Shown: positions 1 through 12,639 of the stretch, piece after piece | Numbering within the stretch: position 1 is the first letter of the stretch | How the letters are laid out: every line of letters starts with the position of its first letter | Source: Stomorhina lunata | Taxonomy: Eukaryota > Arthropoda > Insecta > Diptera > Rhiniidae | Length of the DNA stretch: 64,000 bases | Direction of reading: 5' to 3' | Assembly: GCA_933228675.1 (NCBI GenBank) | Contig: OW121744.1 | Location: forward strand, 100,262,813 to 100,326,812 | Translations under genes and position numbers: made by a program | The notes under the pieces: model-generated | Seen by the model: only the letters and a program-made list of their open reading frames with translations | Told to the model about the DNA's origin: nothing | The model's database searches: none

Positions 1-870
1 AATTTTTGAAAAATTTCCTATAGAAATAGGAAATTTTTGAAAAATTTCCTATAAAAATAAGAAATTTTTGAAAAATTTCCTATAAAAATAGGAAATTTTT
101 GAAAAATTTCCTATAAAAATAGGAAATTTTTGAAAATTTTCCTATAAAAATAGGAAATTTTTGAAAAACTTTCCTATAAAAATGAGAAATTTTTGAAAAT
201 TTTCCTATAAAAATGAGAAACTTTTAAAAAATTTCTTATAAAAATAAGAAATTTTTGAAAAATTCCTATAAAAATAAGAAATTTTTGAAAAATTCCCATA
301 AAAATAAGAAATTTTTGAAAAGTTTCCTATAAAAATAAGAAATTTTTCAAAATTTTCCTTTAAAAAATAAGAAATTTTTAAAAATTTCCTATAAAAATAA
401 GAAATTTTTAAAAATTTCGTATAAAAAAATTTTTTTTGAAAAATTTTCTATAAAAATACGAAATTTGTTTAAAAAATTCCTTTTAAAATAAGAAATCAAA
501 AAAAAAATATCCTATAAAAATAAGAAATTTTTAAAAAATCTCCTATAAAAATAAGAAATTTTTGAAAATTTTATTATAAAAATAAGAAATTTTTTAAAAT
601 TTTCCTGTAAAAATAAGAAATTTTTGAAAAATTTCCTATAAAAATACAAATTTTTTTAAAAATTTCCTATAATAATATGAAATTTTTAAAATTTAAAAAA
701 AGTAAGACATTTTTGAAAAATTTCCTATAAAAATAAGAAATTTCAGAAAAAATTTCTATAAAAATTAAAATTTTTTGAAAAATTTCCTATAAAAATACGA
801 AATTTTTGAAAAATTTCTTATGAAAATAAGAAATTTTTGATTTTTTTTTCCATAAAAATAAGAAATTTCC
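1..870. repeat. 31-bp palindromic satellite, family A (block 1)
   Basis: A tandem array that begins before the window. The consensus unit is 31 bp: the 11-base arm AGGAAATTTTT, a central G, the exact reverse complement of that arm, then the 8-base spacer ATAAAAAT. Copies near position 1 match the consensus. Copies towards 870 carry more substitutions and indels, as expected at the ageing edge of an array. There is no coding content. Confidence 0.95.
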
Positions 871-2106
871 ATAAATCACTTAAAAAATTATTGAAAATTT
901 TTATATTTGATTATTATTGATTCCAAATCTTTCATTACTCATAAATGTTCTCATTTGACCACTAGATCATAAAATTTGTTTTATATCATTTTTTTAGAAA
1001 CATCAAATATTTTTTAAGAGTTCATAAAATATTTCCTGCTACCTATGATTCTTTTTAAAATGTATCAAAAATAGCCTCCAAAGACCATCACTTTTACTAA
1101 CTGACACTTCAAACAAAATAAATAAACTTTTGAAAACCACCACGAAAATATTATTAATCATTTATTTTGAACCAAAATTGTTGCTACCTAGACAATAAAA
1201 CGTTTTTGGAAAACCAAAAATATTAACAAAAAGCAGTTTTTTATTAAATAGACACAAAAACAAAATATATTTAAAACCTAAATTTTTTATGACATGACCA
1301 AACAACAACAAAAGGTCTTAATGTGTCTAGTTTGACAGCAGTGGCGAAAATTAATGATATTTTTAAATAAATAAATGTTTTTTTAAATAAACTAAAAATT
1401 TGAAACAAATAACAGAATTGTCTGGATAGTAAGTATTAATGAAAAGAAAAATTATTCGTACTTAATCCCAGTCTATTGTATTTATTAATTAATTTATTAG
1501 AAAATTTATTGATAAAAGCCAAAGAAAATGTTTGTGGGGACAACCAATTCCTCTATGCGTTTCGATGGTTGGTTACGCCCATCATCTTCTTTTTAGAAAG
1601 ATCGAAAACCTCACATTATTAGCTATTTCGGAAATACAATCATTACGAATTATGTTTGTCAATTAAAGGTAATACTAGATTATAGACTGAACAAAACTAC
1701 AAAGGTTTTCGATCTGTCTAAAACTAGGTTACTCCTGCTGATTTTTTTGCCATAATGTAATAAAATAAAAATAAGTTTTTGTTATAAAAATAACAATAAG
1801 AAGAAGAAAATTTTCTCAAAATTCCTAGCGGGTAAATTTTTCTTGTGCGTATTTACCGGGTCAATAAACATGTGAATAATGTGATCATTGGAACTTTTTT
1901 TTAACAACAAACATTTGGCAAAAAAAGAAAAAATATAGCATGAGTAGAAAAGACCATGAAAATGAAAGAAAATTAGAAACAACAAATAGTTTTGGCAATT
2001 AGAAGAGAACATTTTTCGAAGACATAAAAAAACTTAAGACTAAACGAGTATATTGTTGCCTAAAATGCAAAAGGGCGTAACTAATTTAAAAATAAAAATT
2101 GATTTT
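871..2106. other. AT-rich single-copy DNA between satellite blocks
   Basis: No exon, RNA gene or recognisable transposon was found on either strand. A 21-base inverted repeat at 1591-1611 and 1703-1723 is the only structure seen. The longest open frame (minus strand, about 76 codons near 1782-2012) is Phe/Leu-rich and looks like AT-rich noise. Confidence 0.5.
1591..1723. repeat. Small inverted repeat, 21-base arms
   Basis: Positions 1591-1611 (TTTTAGAAAGATCGAAAACCT) and 1703-1723 are reverse complements with one mismatch, separated by 91 bases. This could be the remnant of a miniature transposon or a hairpin. No target duplication was recognised. Confidence 0.6.
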
Positions 2107-5100
2107 TCAATATTTTTGAAAAATTTCTTATAAAAATAAGAAATTTTTGAAAAATTTCCTATAAAAAAAAAAAAATTCTGAAAATTATCCTATAAGAACA
2201 AGAAATTTTTGAAAAATTTCCTACAAAAATAAAATATTTTTGAAAAATTTCCTATCAAAATAAGAAATTATTTTTGTTAAAGGAAATTTTTTAAAAATTT
2301 CTTATTTTTATAGAAAATTTTTCAAAAATTTCTTATTTTTATACGAAATTTTTCAAAAATTTTATTTTTATAGGAAATTTTTCAAAAATTTTTTATTTTT
2401 ATAGGAAATTTTTCAAAAATTTCGTATTATTATAGGAAATTTTTCAAAAATTTCTTTATTTTATCGGAAAATTTTTCAAAAATTTCTTATTTTTATAGGA
2501 AACTTTTAAAAAAATTTCTTTTTTTTATAGGAAATTTTTCAAAAATTTCTTATTTTCATAGGAAAATTTTTAAATACTTAGTTTTCAAAAATTTATTATT
2601 TTTAAATTTTTTTTCCAAAAATTTCTTAATTTTATGGGAAATTTTTCAAAAACTTCTTATTTTTATTGAAAATTCTTCAAAAATTTATTTTTTCAAAAAT
2701 TTCTTATTTTTATAAGAAAATTTCCTATAAAAATAAGAAATTTTTAAAAATTTCCTATAAAAATAAGAAATTTTTAAAAAATTTCCTATAAAAATAAGAA
2801 AATTTTAAAAAATTTCCTATCAAAATAAAAAATTTTTAAAAAATTTCCTATCAAAATAAGAAATTTTTGAAAAAATTCCTATAAAAATAAGAAATTTTTG
2901 AAAAATCTTCTATAAAAATAAGAAATTCTGGAAAAAATTCCTATAAAAATACGAAACTTTTGAAAAAATTTCTTATAAAAATAAGAAATTTTTGAAAAAT
3001 TTATCATAAAAATAAGAAATTTTTGATAAATTTCCCATAAAAATAAGAAATTTTTGAAAAATTTCCCATAAAAATATGAAATTTTTGAAAAATTTTTTAT
3101 AAAAATAAGAAAATTTTGAAAAATTTCCTATAAAAAAAGAAATTTTTGAAAAATAACCCAAAAAAAATTAAGAAATTTTTGAGAAATTTCCTATAAAAAT
3201 AAGAAATTTTTAAAAAATTTCCTATCAAAATAAGAAATTATTTTTGTTAAAGGAAATTTTTTAAAAATTTCCTATTTTTATACAAAATTTTTCAAAAATT
3301 TTATTTTTATAGGAAATTTTTCAAAAATTTTTTTATTTTTATAGGAAATTTTTCAAAAATTGTTTATTTTTATAGGAAATTTTTAAAAAATTTCGTGTTA
3401 ATATAGGAAATTTTTCAAAAATTTCTTAATTTTATCGGAAATTTTTCAAACATTTCTTATATTTTTAGGAAATTTTTCAAACATTTCTTATTTTTATAGG
3501 AAATTTTTCAAAAATTTCTTATTTTAATAGGAAAATTTTTAAATACTTAGTTTTCAAAAATTTCTTATTTTTTATTTTTTTTTCAAAAATTTCTTAATTT
3601 TATGGGAAATTTTTCAAAAACTTCTTATTTTTATAGAAAATTTTTCAAAAGGTTATTTTTTCAAAAATTTCTTATTTTTATAAGAAAATTTCCTATCAAA
3701 ATAAGAAAATTTTTGAAAATTTCCTATATAAGTAAGAAATTTTTGAAAATTTCCTATAAAAATAAGAAATTTTTGAAAATTTCCTAAAAAAATAAGAAAT
3801 TTTTTAAAAATTTCCTATAAAGACAAACAATTTTTCAAAAATTTTCTATAAAAATAAGAAATTTTTGAAAAACTTCCTCTAAAAAATTTTCTATAAAAAT
3901 TAAAAGTTTTTGAAAAATTTCCTATAAAAATAAGAAATTTTCGAAATTTTTCCTAAAAAAAATAAAAAAAAAAAATTTTGAAAAATTCCTATAAAAATAA
4001 GAAATTTAAAAAAAAAATTCCAATAAAAATAATAAATTTTTGAAAAATTTCCTTTAACAATAAGAAATTCTGGAAAAACTTCCTATAAAAATAAAAAAAA
4101 TTTGAAAAATTTCATATAAAAATAAGAAATTTTTGAAAAATTTTCTTTAAAAATAAGAAATTTTCGAAAAATTTCCTATAAAAATAAGAAATTTTTGAAA
4201 AACTTCCTATACAAGAAGAAATTTTTGAAAAATTTCCTATACAAATAAAAAATTTTTGAAAAATTTCCTATCAAAATAAGAAATTTTTGAAAAATTTCTT
4301 ATAAAAATCAGAAATTTTTGAAAAATTTCCTATAAAAATAATTTTTGAAAATTTCCTATATAAATTAGAAATTTTAGAAAATTTCCCATATAAATTAGAA
4401 ATTTTTGAAAAATGTCCTATAAAAATAAGAAACTTTTGAAAAATTTCCTATAAAAATAAGAAATTTTTGAAAAATTTCTTATAAAAATAAGAATTTTTTG
4501 AAAATTTCCTATAAAAATAAAAAATTTTTAAAAAATTTCTTATAAAAATAAGAAATTTTTTAAATTTTTCTCATAAAAATAAGAAATTTTTGAAAAATTT
4601 CCTATACAAATAAGATATTTTCGAAAATTTTCTGAAAAATTTTCTTATAAAAATAGGAAATTTTTGAAAAATTAAAAAAAAATGGAAACAATTTCTTATA
4701 CAATTAAGAAATTTTTGAAAAATTTCCTATAAAAATCAAAAATTTTTGAAAATTTTTTTATAAAAATAAGACATTTTTGAAAAATATCCTAAAAAAATAA
4801 GAAATTTTTGAAGTTTCAATAGAAATAAGAAATTTTTGAAAATTTCCTATATAAATTAGAATTTTTCGAAAATTTCCTATAAAAATAAGAATTTTTGGAA
4901 AACTTTCCTATCAAAATAAGAATTTTTTTAAAAATTCTTATACAAAATAAGAAATTTTTGAAAATTTCCTGTAAAAATAAGAAATTTTTGAAAAATTTCC
5001 TATAAAAATAAGAAATTTTTGAAAAATTTCCTATAAAAATAAGAAATTTTTGAAAAATTTCCTATAAAAATAAGAAATTTTTGAAAAATTTCCTTTAAAA

Positions 5101-5660
5101 ATAAGAAATTTTTGAAAAATTTCTTTAAAAATAAGAAATTTTTGAAAAATTTCCTATAAAAATAAGAAATTTTTGAAAAATTTCCCATAAAAATAAGAAA
5201 TTTTTGAAAAATTTCCTATAAAAATAAGAAATTTTTGAAAAATTTCCTATAAAAATAAGAAATTTTTGAAAAATTTCCTATAAAAATAGGAAATTTTTGA
5301 AAAATTTCCTATAAAAATAGGAAATTTTTGAAAAATTTCCTATAAAAATAGGAAATTTTTGAAAAATTTCCTATAAAAATAGGAAATTTTTGAAAAATTT
5401 CCTATAAAAATAGGAAATTTTTGAAAATTTCCTATATAAATTAGAATTTTTCGAAAATTTCCTATAAAAATAAGAATTTTTGGAAAAATTTCCTATAAAA
5501 ATAAGAATTTTTTTTTAAATTTCCTATAAAAATAAGAAATTTTTTAAAAACTTCCTATAAAACTAAGGAATTTTTGAAAATTTTCTAATAAAGATAAAAA
5601 ATTTTTGAAAAATTTCATATAAAAAAAGAAATTTTTGAAAAATTTTCTATAAAAAAGAAA
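2107..5660. repeat. 31-bp palindromic satellite, family A (block 2, with orientation switches)
   Basis: Same 31-bp family as block 1. The central base and the spacer (ATAAAAAT or ATTTTTAT) define unit orientation. Orientation is forward from 2107, reversed at about 2280-2700, forward again to about 3235, reversed at about 3250-3680, then forward to the end. Junction sequences recur about 970 bp apart: AAATTATTTTTGTTAAAGG near 2264 and 3234, and TTTTTAAATACTTAGTTTTC near 2570 and 3537. One inverted patch was therefore duplicated. Units at about 4990-5420 are the most uniform. Confidence 0.93.
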
Positions 5661-5758
5661 AAAGTTTTTTATTTTTTTAAGAAATTCTTATGCCTTTTTG
5701 CATTTCAGTTAGCGATATATATTTATAGATAAATTGATATTATAAAAGGTTTTACCCT

Positions 5759-5914
5759 TTAAAAATAACATAACCTACATTCCTTCCACCAATTCCGATG
5801 TAATAAAGCTTTGGCTTTTTTGGCAGTACTAGAGCTGGTTGACTCCTCTTTAATAGAACCCGAAGGTGAAGTTTTCTTCTTGCGTCTTTTTACTGAATTT
5901 GTAGAGGCGAACAT
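5759..5914 (-). CDS. Unrecognised 51-aa basic Ser/Lys-rich ORF, possible 5' coding exon
   Basis: I do not recognise this product. The minus-strand ORF starts at ATG 5914, has an in-frame stop a few codons upstream, and ends at TAA 5759-5761. The peptide begins MFASTNSVKRRKKKTSPSGS, continues with a Ser/Thr-rich stretch and KKAKALLHRNWWKE, and ends CRLCYF. Its base composition is less AT-rich than the flanks and its codon use looks fly-like, unlike the satellite ORFs nearby. The last residues could instead be intron read-through, because GT dinucleotides in GTAGGT offer a weak donor after the WWKE segment. The basic cluster near the start would suit a nuclear protein, but that is a guess. It could also be a remnant of a larger gene. 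Confidence 0.35.
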   Translation of the reverse strand: MFASTNSVKRRKKKTSPSGSIKEESTSSSTAKKAKALLHRNWWKECRLCYF

Positions 5915-7464
5915 GATTTGTTATAATATTTGGCTAAATTATTTATTATTTATGACATATTAACGTAAGCGAGCTTTGGCTAACAAAATATTAGTATTGA
6001 AAATAAAGCTTTTGAGCATTTTATTAGTTGTAGCTTTTGGTGTCATTTCTTATTTGAATTAAATATTCAATTTTTATTCAAAACGTTTGTCAGTTTTTTG
6101 TTTATTTTTCTTATTTTTCGCTGATAAAAAACCTTGCGAAAATATTATCTATTTGTTATCATATTATAGTTTATTTTTATTTATTTAAATGAGTTTTTTA
6201 TCTATTATATTACTATTATTTATTTCAATTTTTTTCTAAATTAATTTAAGAAGTTTCTAGTCATCTTAGGAACACTTGAAAAAAATTTTTGAAAATATAA
6301 AAAGACAAATTTTTTTAAACACTTAACACTTTAATTAATTTGTTAGATATAATATTTTTTATTAAAGGTCATTTTAGTTTTTTTTTGTTAATAAAATTAG
6401 CAGCTGCTTTTTAAGGACTTAATTGATTAAGAAAATTTTTGAGAAAAAAAATTTAAAAACTCACTATAAATCAATTCGTTTTTAATTTTTCTTAAAATTG
6501 TTATAAACATTTTGTTTAATTTGAATTTTTTTGAATAAAGAAAAAAGCCAAGAAAAAAATTATAATTAAAAAATGTTTAAACTTAAAATTTTGTTGGTAA
6601 AATTCAATATTTTATATTTTAGTCGATTTAGGAATAATTTAGTTCTCAAAAAAATTATTTTCGAATCCGTTAATTTTTTCGATTTTTTTTTTTTGAATTT
6701 AAAATTTTTTAGTTCGATCGATTTATAATAGTTTTCTAATTTTTAATTTTTTAAAATCCAATTTTCGATCGATTAAATAAATTGATTTTTTTCTTGATTT
6801 TTTTTTTCTGTAAATTTTATAATTATTTCTTACACTTTTTCGTTTCACTTTAGTTTTGTTATAATTCCATATTTTCGAAATTTTGTATATATTTCGAATT
6901 ATTTGTAAGTTTTAAAATTTCGTATTTATTTTATTTTTTCAAATTTTCATTTGGTTTCCGAATTTTATATTCTTGAGTTTTAAGTTCAATTTTATCGATC
7001 GTTTTAAAATTATTCAAATTTTTAGTTCCATATTTTCGATCGATTTATGATTTATTTTGCTAAAAAAGATTATTTTCGAACCCATAACTTGTTTTCCTCT
7101 ATTATAAGTATTAATATTAGGGACACCTTTAACTAAACGTAAATTTTTAATGTCGGTTTATATAAGGAAGCCAATTATAATCATAAGATAATTATGAGTC
7201 CCACAAAATACAAGCCCTATTCCCTTATTCAAAAACGAAAAATAATTTTATGACAAATTTTTAAACCAAATTTTAAATACAAAATTCCTAGAATTAGCCT
7301 TTGATAATTTTATAGTTCGTTTATGAATTAAGGTGTTAGTTTGTCTTTAACATCTATTTACAAAAAATTGTAAATCAAAGTTAAAACCGATTAAGGTCTT
7401 AAAATAGTCCAATTTTCTATGTATTACAGAGCTTTAAAGTGCTAAATATTTCACTACTAATTCT

Positions 7465-7613
7465 TTGTTAAAGTCCAACTTTAGCCTACATTTGGTCCTA
7501 TATTTTGAATTGAAAGACTTCATAAAAAAATATTAAAATCATTGTTAAAGTCCAACTTTAGGCTACATGTGGTCCTATATTTTGAATTGACTTCATATAA
7601 AAATATTAAAATC
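7465..7613. repeat. 77-bp tandem duplication
   Basis: The segment starting TTGTTAAAGTCCAACTTTAG at 7465 is repeated from 7542 with a few substitutions and a small deletion. It is a simple two-copy local duplication with no coding content. Confidence 0.85.
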
Positions 7614-8219
7614 CTACGACTGAGCTAAATGCCCTTCCAACAAGATCTTCGGAATTTTGAAAGTTGATAACGAAAAACTAGACAATAATAAAATTGTGAT
7701 TTGTGCAGACAATGTAAGTTCAAGCTTTGTCCTACGGAGAAGACTATTCGTGGTGGATAAGAGAACTCTGGTTAAGAAAAAACTCGGCCAAGACTCGTAC
7801 GTCTAAAAGAAGCAATAACTGCCGTAAACATCACCGCTTTTTGTAAAAGAGTGCGGGAGAATCCGAAACACTTAATTTCGCTTTCCTAATAAGAAATCTA
7901 CCTTTGTCCCATCATTATGGCACTACGTGTCACACAGTTTATGTCACATTAGATGCACGAGCTTTTTGAATGCATTGTAATAGTTATTACCAGGCTCATA
8001 CCACCAGAAGCCGAAGACTTTTTGCAATGTTCGTAAATATCACGATCATTTGAAACTGGTAAAAACTAATATTAAAAGTAGTCCATTGGGATTTGGATGT
8101 TAGAAAAGTCGGTTGATGCCGCTTTCTCAATGAAAATACAAAAACAAATTATACAAGAAACAAAATCAAAATCCAATTTATAGCAACAAAATATACCTTT
8201 TGAGAGAACTTAGAAATAT

Positions 8220-11050
8220 AATCTCAAACGCTGGATAAAAAAGTTTTTCTCTGGAAAATTTTTTTCAATAAAAATTATTTTATATAGAAAATTTTTCGCA
8301 TAAAAATATTTTTTAAAGAAAAATATTCTAAAAAATAAAAATCAAAAATTTGTCTATAGAAAGACAAATTTTTGTTAAAAATATTTTTCCTTAGAAAAAA
8401 TTTCGATAAAAATATTTTTCAATAGAAAAATTTTCGAAAAAAATATTTTTCTATAAAAAAATTGTCGATAAAAATATTTTTCTATAAAAAAGTCATCCAT
8501 ACAAATATTTTTCTATAAAAAATCTTCCTTAAAAACTATTGGCCAAAAATATTTTTCGATAGAAAAACTTCGAAAAAAATGTTCGATTAAAATTTTTTTC
8601 TATAGAAAAAGTTTCGATAAAAATTGTAGATAAATTTTTAACTTTTTATTAAACATTTTTCTATGAAAAATTTTTTTATCAAAAATTTTTCTATAGAAAA
8701 TTTTTTTTATCAAAAATTTTTGGAAATTTTTATAAAATTTTTTTTATGAAAACTTATTCTATAGAAAATTTTTTAATCAAAATTTTTTTTAGAAATTTTT
8801 TTAGAAATTTTTTTTATCAAAAATTTTCTATAGAAAAATTTTTAATATACAAATTTTCTATAGAAACATTATTGATAACAAAATTTTCTATAGAAAATTT
8901 TTGATAAAAAAAAAAGTTCTACAGAAAAATTTTTGATAAAAAAAATTTCTAAAAAAATTTCAAAAAAAAATTTTGATTAAAATATTTTCTATAGAAAAAT
9001 TTTTCATAAAAAAAATCCTATAAAAATTTTTAATATACAAATTTTCTATAGAAACATTATTGATAACAAAATTTTCTATAGAAAATTTTTGATAAAAAAA
9101 AATTCTACAGAAAAATTTTTGATAAAAAAAATTTAAAAAAAAAATTTTGATTAAAAAATTTTATATAGAAAAATTTTTCATAAAAAAAATCCTATAAAAA
9201 TTTTCTAAAAATTTTTGATAAAAAAAATTTCTATAGAAAAATTTTGATAAAAAAATGTTAATAGAAAAATGTTTAATAAAAAGTTGTCTATAGAAAAATT
9301 TTTGATAAAAAAATTTTCTATAGAAAGAAATTTGATAAAAAAAATTCTATACCCAAACTTTTGATTAAAAAAATTTTCTATAGAAAAATTTTTTATGGAA
9401 AAATTTTCTATAGAAAAATTTTTGATAAAAAAATTTTCTATAGAAAAAAATTTTGATAAAAAAAAATTCAAAATTTTTTTATCAATAATGTTTGTATAGA
9501 AAATTTTTATATTAAAAATTTTTCTATAGAAAATTTTTTTATTGAAAATGTTTCTACAGAAAAGTATTTTTCTATAGAAAAATTTTCGATAAAAATAGTT
9601 TTCTCTAGAAAAATCTTCGATAAAAATATTTTTCTATAGAAAACTTCGATAAGAATATTTTTCTACAAAAAAATCTTCGATAAAAAATATTCGACAAAAA
9701 TATTTTTCTATAGAAAAATTTCGATAAAAATGTTAATATAAAAATATAAATATTTTGCTTTACAAACATTCTCAATAAAAAATTTCTATAGAAAAATTCT
9801 TAATACAAAAATTTTTTATAAACAAATTTTTGATAAAAAAATTTTCTATTGAAAAAATTTTGATAATAAATTTTCTATAGAAAAATTTTTAGTAAAAAAA
9901 AATTTCTATAGAAAAATTTTTGATAAAAAATTTTCTATAGAAAATAATGTTTCTATAGAAAACTTAAAAAAATTTGTATATTAAAAAATTTTCTGTAGAA
10001 AATTTTTTTATTGAAAATGTTTCTACAGAAAAATATTTTTCTGTAAAACAATTTTCGACAAAAATATTTTTCAATAGAAAAATTTTCGATAAAAATATTT
10101 TTCTATAGAAAAATCTTTGATAAAAATACTTTTCTATAAAAAATTTTCGATAAAAATATTCGACAAAAATATTTTTCTATAGAAAAATTTCGATAAAAAT
10201 GTTTTGCTGTCGAAAATTGTTCGATTAAAATTATTTTCTATAGAAACATTTTCTATAAAAATAGAAATATTTTTATAGCTAAATTTTTAATATAAACCTT
10301 TTCTATAAAAACATAATTGATAGAAAAAAATTTACATTTTTTTTCTATAGAAAAGTTTTTGATAAACAAATTTTCTTTAGAAAAATTTTTGATAAAAAAA
10401 ATTTTTGATAAAAGAAACTTTCTCCAGAAAAATTTTAAATTAAAAAAATTTTCTATAGAAAAGTTTTTGATAAACAAATTTTCTTTAGAAAAATTTTTAA
10501 TAAAAAAATTTTCCAGATAAAAATGTTTAATAGAAAAAATTTCCATGGAAAAATTTTTGATAAAAAAATTTTCTATAGAAAAATTTTTAATAAAAAAATT
10601 TTTAGTAAAAAAATTCTCTATAGAAAAATTTTTGATAAAAAAATTTTCTATAGAAAAATTTTTTGATAAAAAAATTTTCTATAGAAAAATTTTTGATAAA
10701 AAAATTTTCTATAGAAAAATTTTTGATAAAAAAATTTTCTATAAAAATATTTTTGATAAAAAAAAATTTCTATTAAAAATTTTTGATAAACAAATTTTCT
10801 ATAGAAGAATTTTTGATAAAAAAATTGTTTATAAAAAAATTTTCTATAGAAAATTTTTTGATAAAAAAATTTTCTATAGAAAAATTTTTGTTAAAAAAAT
10901 TGTCTATAGAAAAATTTTTGATAAAAAAATTTCTATAGAAAAATTTTTGATTAAAAAATTTCTATAGAAAAATTTTTGATAAAAAAATTTTCTATAGAAA
11001 AATTGTTGATAAAAAAATGTTTGTTAAAAAATTTTTCTATAGAAAAATGT
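8220..11050. repeat. 30-31-bp satellite, family B (block 1)
   Basis: Tandem units of about 30-31 bp built on TTTTTCTATAGAAAAA (a 16-base perfect palindrome) followed by a variable tail such as TTTTTGATAAAAAAA. Units are degenerate at 8220-10250 and more regular at 10540-11040. Higher-order copies are visible: the segment with TTTTAATATACAAATTTTC recurs about 185 bp apart (near 8843 and 9028), and the stretch near 9480-9600 is echoed near 9970-10100. Open frames of 88-140 codons here arise because a 30-bp unit keeps frame. They are not genes. Confidence 0.93.
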
Positions 11051-12639
11051 TTATCAATTCTTTATTCTCCAGAACAAAATCACCAATTAAAGGTTTGTTT
11101 ATAGCTTAATTTGCAAACAACTTAGTCTTTATTCTATATCGCAAACTCGTTACAACGCATAGTTTGGATAAGTCTTGAATGTGAGGTACTTCCCCTGATG
11201 TTGATGGCCTAACGAAGGAAAGGTTGTCCCTAACTACATTTTTTAGTTTTATCAAAAATCTGTAATAAATTATTGTAAAAAATTGGAATTCTAGTGCAAT
11301 ACACTTATATAAAACTTTTTAATTTAATATTTGATATCCAGTCATTTTTAAAAGAATAAAAATTAAAAGAAATTTAAAAAAAAAAATCCTACAAACTTGT
11401 CAGTCCATTTTTAAGATTGCCAAACTCTTTTTCATATGCTATCGTAGGTCTAAATAGACCCGTTTTAAATAAATCCTATAGAATTCTTAGGAGTTTTTTA
11501 ATTTAAATTTTAATACAAATGAAAATGGAATCGTTTGTATATAAAGAAACGTTCGTATATATAGAAACTTTGAAATTGTAGGTTTCCCTTGTAGTTCTTT
11601 ATGGGTAGATTTACATAATTATTTTCAAATATAAAATAGATAACAATTTAATTTTTTCTATTACTTTTTTTCAATATTTTGTATTATATTTTGTTTCAGT
11701 TTTCAAATAAATTTTGATTTTTGACAGATTTTTGTATTTATCTTAATTTCGTGATTGTATTATATATATATATTTGATTTATATGATTTGATTAAATTTT
11801 CCAAAATTTCTTTTATTGAATAACACATATATTTTTGAAACATTATTTTCTTAATTTTTTCATTAAATTTGTAATCAATTTCCACTTAAACTTAAATTTA
11901 TTATAACCGATTTCGTTTAAATTTTATTTTATTTGTGTTAATTTAAAGAAAAATTTTTTAATATTTGAATTTTTTTTTTTTTTTTGAAATGAAAATTTTT
12001 CTATATTATTTAGCCATAATTTTAACGTGTTCGTTTCGAAAGTTTTCTACAAACTAAATCTTGAGTCCGTCAAAAGCAAAAAAAAAAAAATAAATAAATC
12101 TGCCAAAGAGCAGAAAACTGATATAAAAAAATATAAAAATCGCACATAAAACACTCATTCCAATATTGATGAGAAAATAAAAGAAAAACATAAAAAAAAA
12201 ATTATTAACAAATATATTTAAATTTTATTATATAGAGTAAAGTCTTCTTTAAATCTGAAAAATTCAAAATTTTAATGAAAACAAACATAAAATTTTGAAC
12301 AAGAAAAAGCTCTCGAGGTAAACTCTCTTTGTACAAAATTTTAAAGAAAATCATAGACAAACTTTTTTTATAGTCTAACAATGAACTTAATAACAATATT
12401 ATTAACAAATTCATGATAATAATATTTATATTATATTGTTGCTATAGTAATAGAAAAATAAGTAGAAATACCTATTTTGACTCTCTTCTGTAAAAAAAAA
12501 AGCTAGAGCTTTTTTGAACAAATAAAAAAAACAAATGTTTCTACTTCTTTTCAAGATAAGAAATTTGAAATAAATCAAAGCTAGTCTCTGTTTTTACTCA
12601 TTTTTCATTTAAACAATTGTTATACCCTACACTACGATA
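11051..12639. other. AT-rich DNA without recognised genes
   Basis: No supported exon was found on either strand. A short (TA)n run lies near 11760-11772, and poly-T/poly-A tracts lie near 11970 and 12080. A 69-codon minus-strand frame at 12205-12414 is Leu/Lys/Ile-rich with no recognisable domain and is treated as chance. Confidence 0.45.

Larger units (their letters stand above)
5690..8219. other. AT-rich intronic or intergenic DNA
   Basis: This stretch is mostly featureless AT-rich sequence. Local features are a 51-codon open frame at 5759-5914, many scattered CGATCGAT-like motifs at about 6700-7070, a 77-bp tandem duplication at 7465-7613, and a slightly GC-richer piece at 7620-8000. That piece has one open stretch of about 60 codons on the plus strand (about 7624-7806) containing an internal GTAAGT, and I do not recognise its product. 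Confidence 0.4.

Noticed and set aside
10317..10967. Open frames of 67-140 codons (KFLIKKFSIEKF-type proteins) in family B satellite, on both strands
   Set aside because: The repeat unit is 30 bp or close to it, so a stop-free frame persists over many units. The peptide is just the translated repeat, and overlapping frames on opposite strands are both open.
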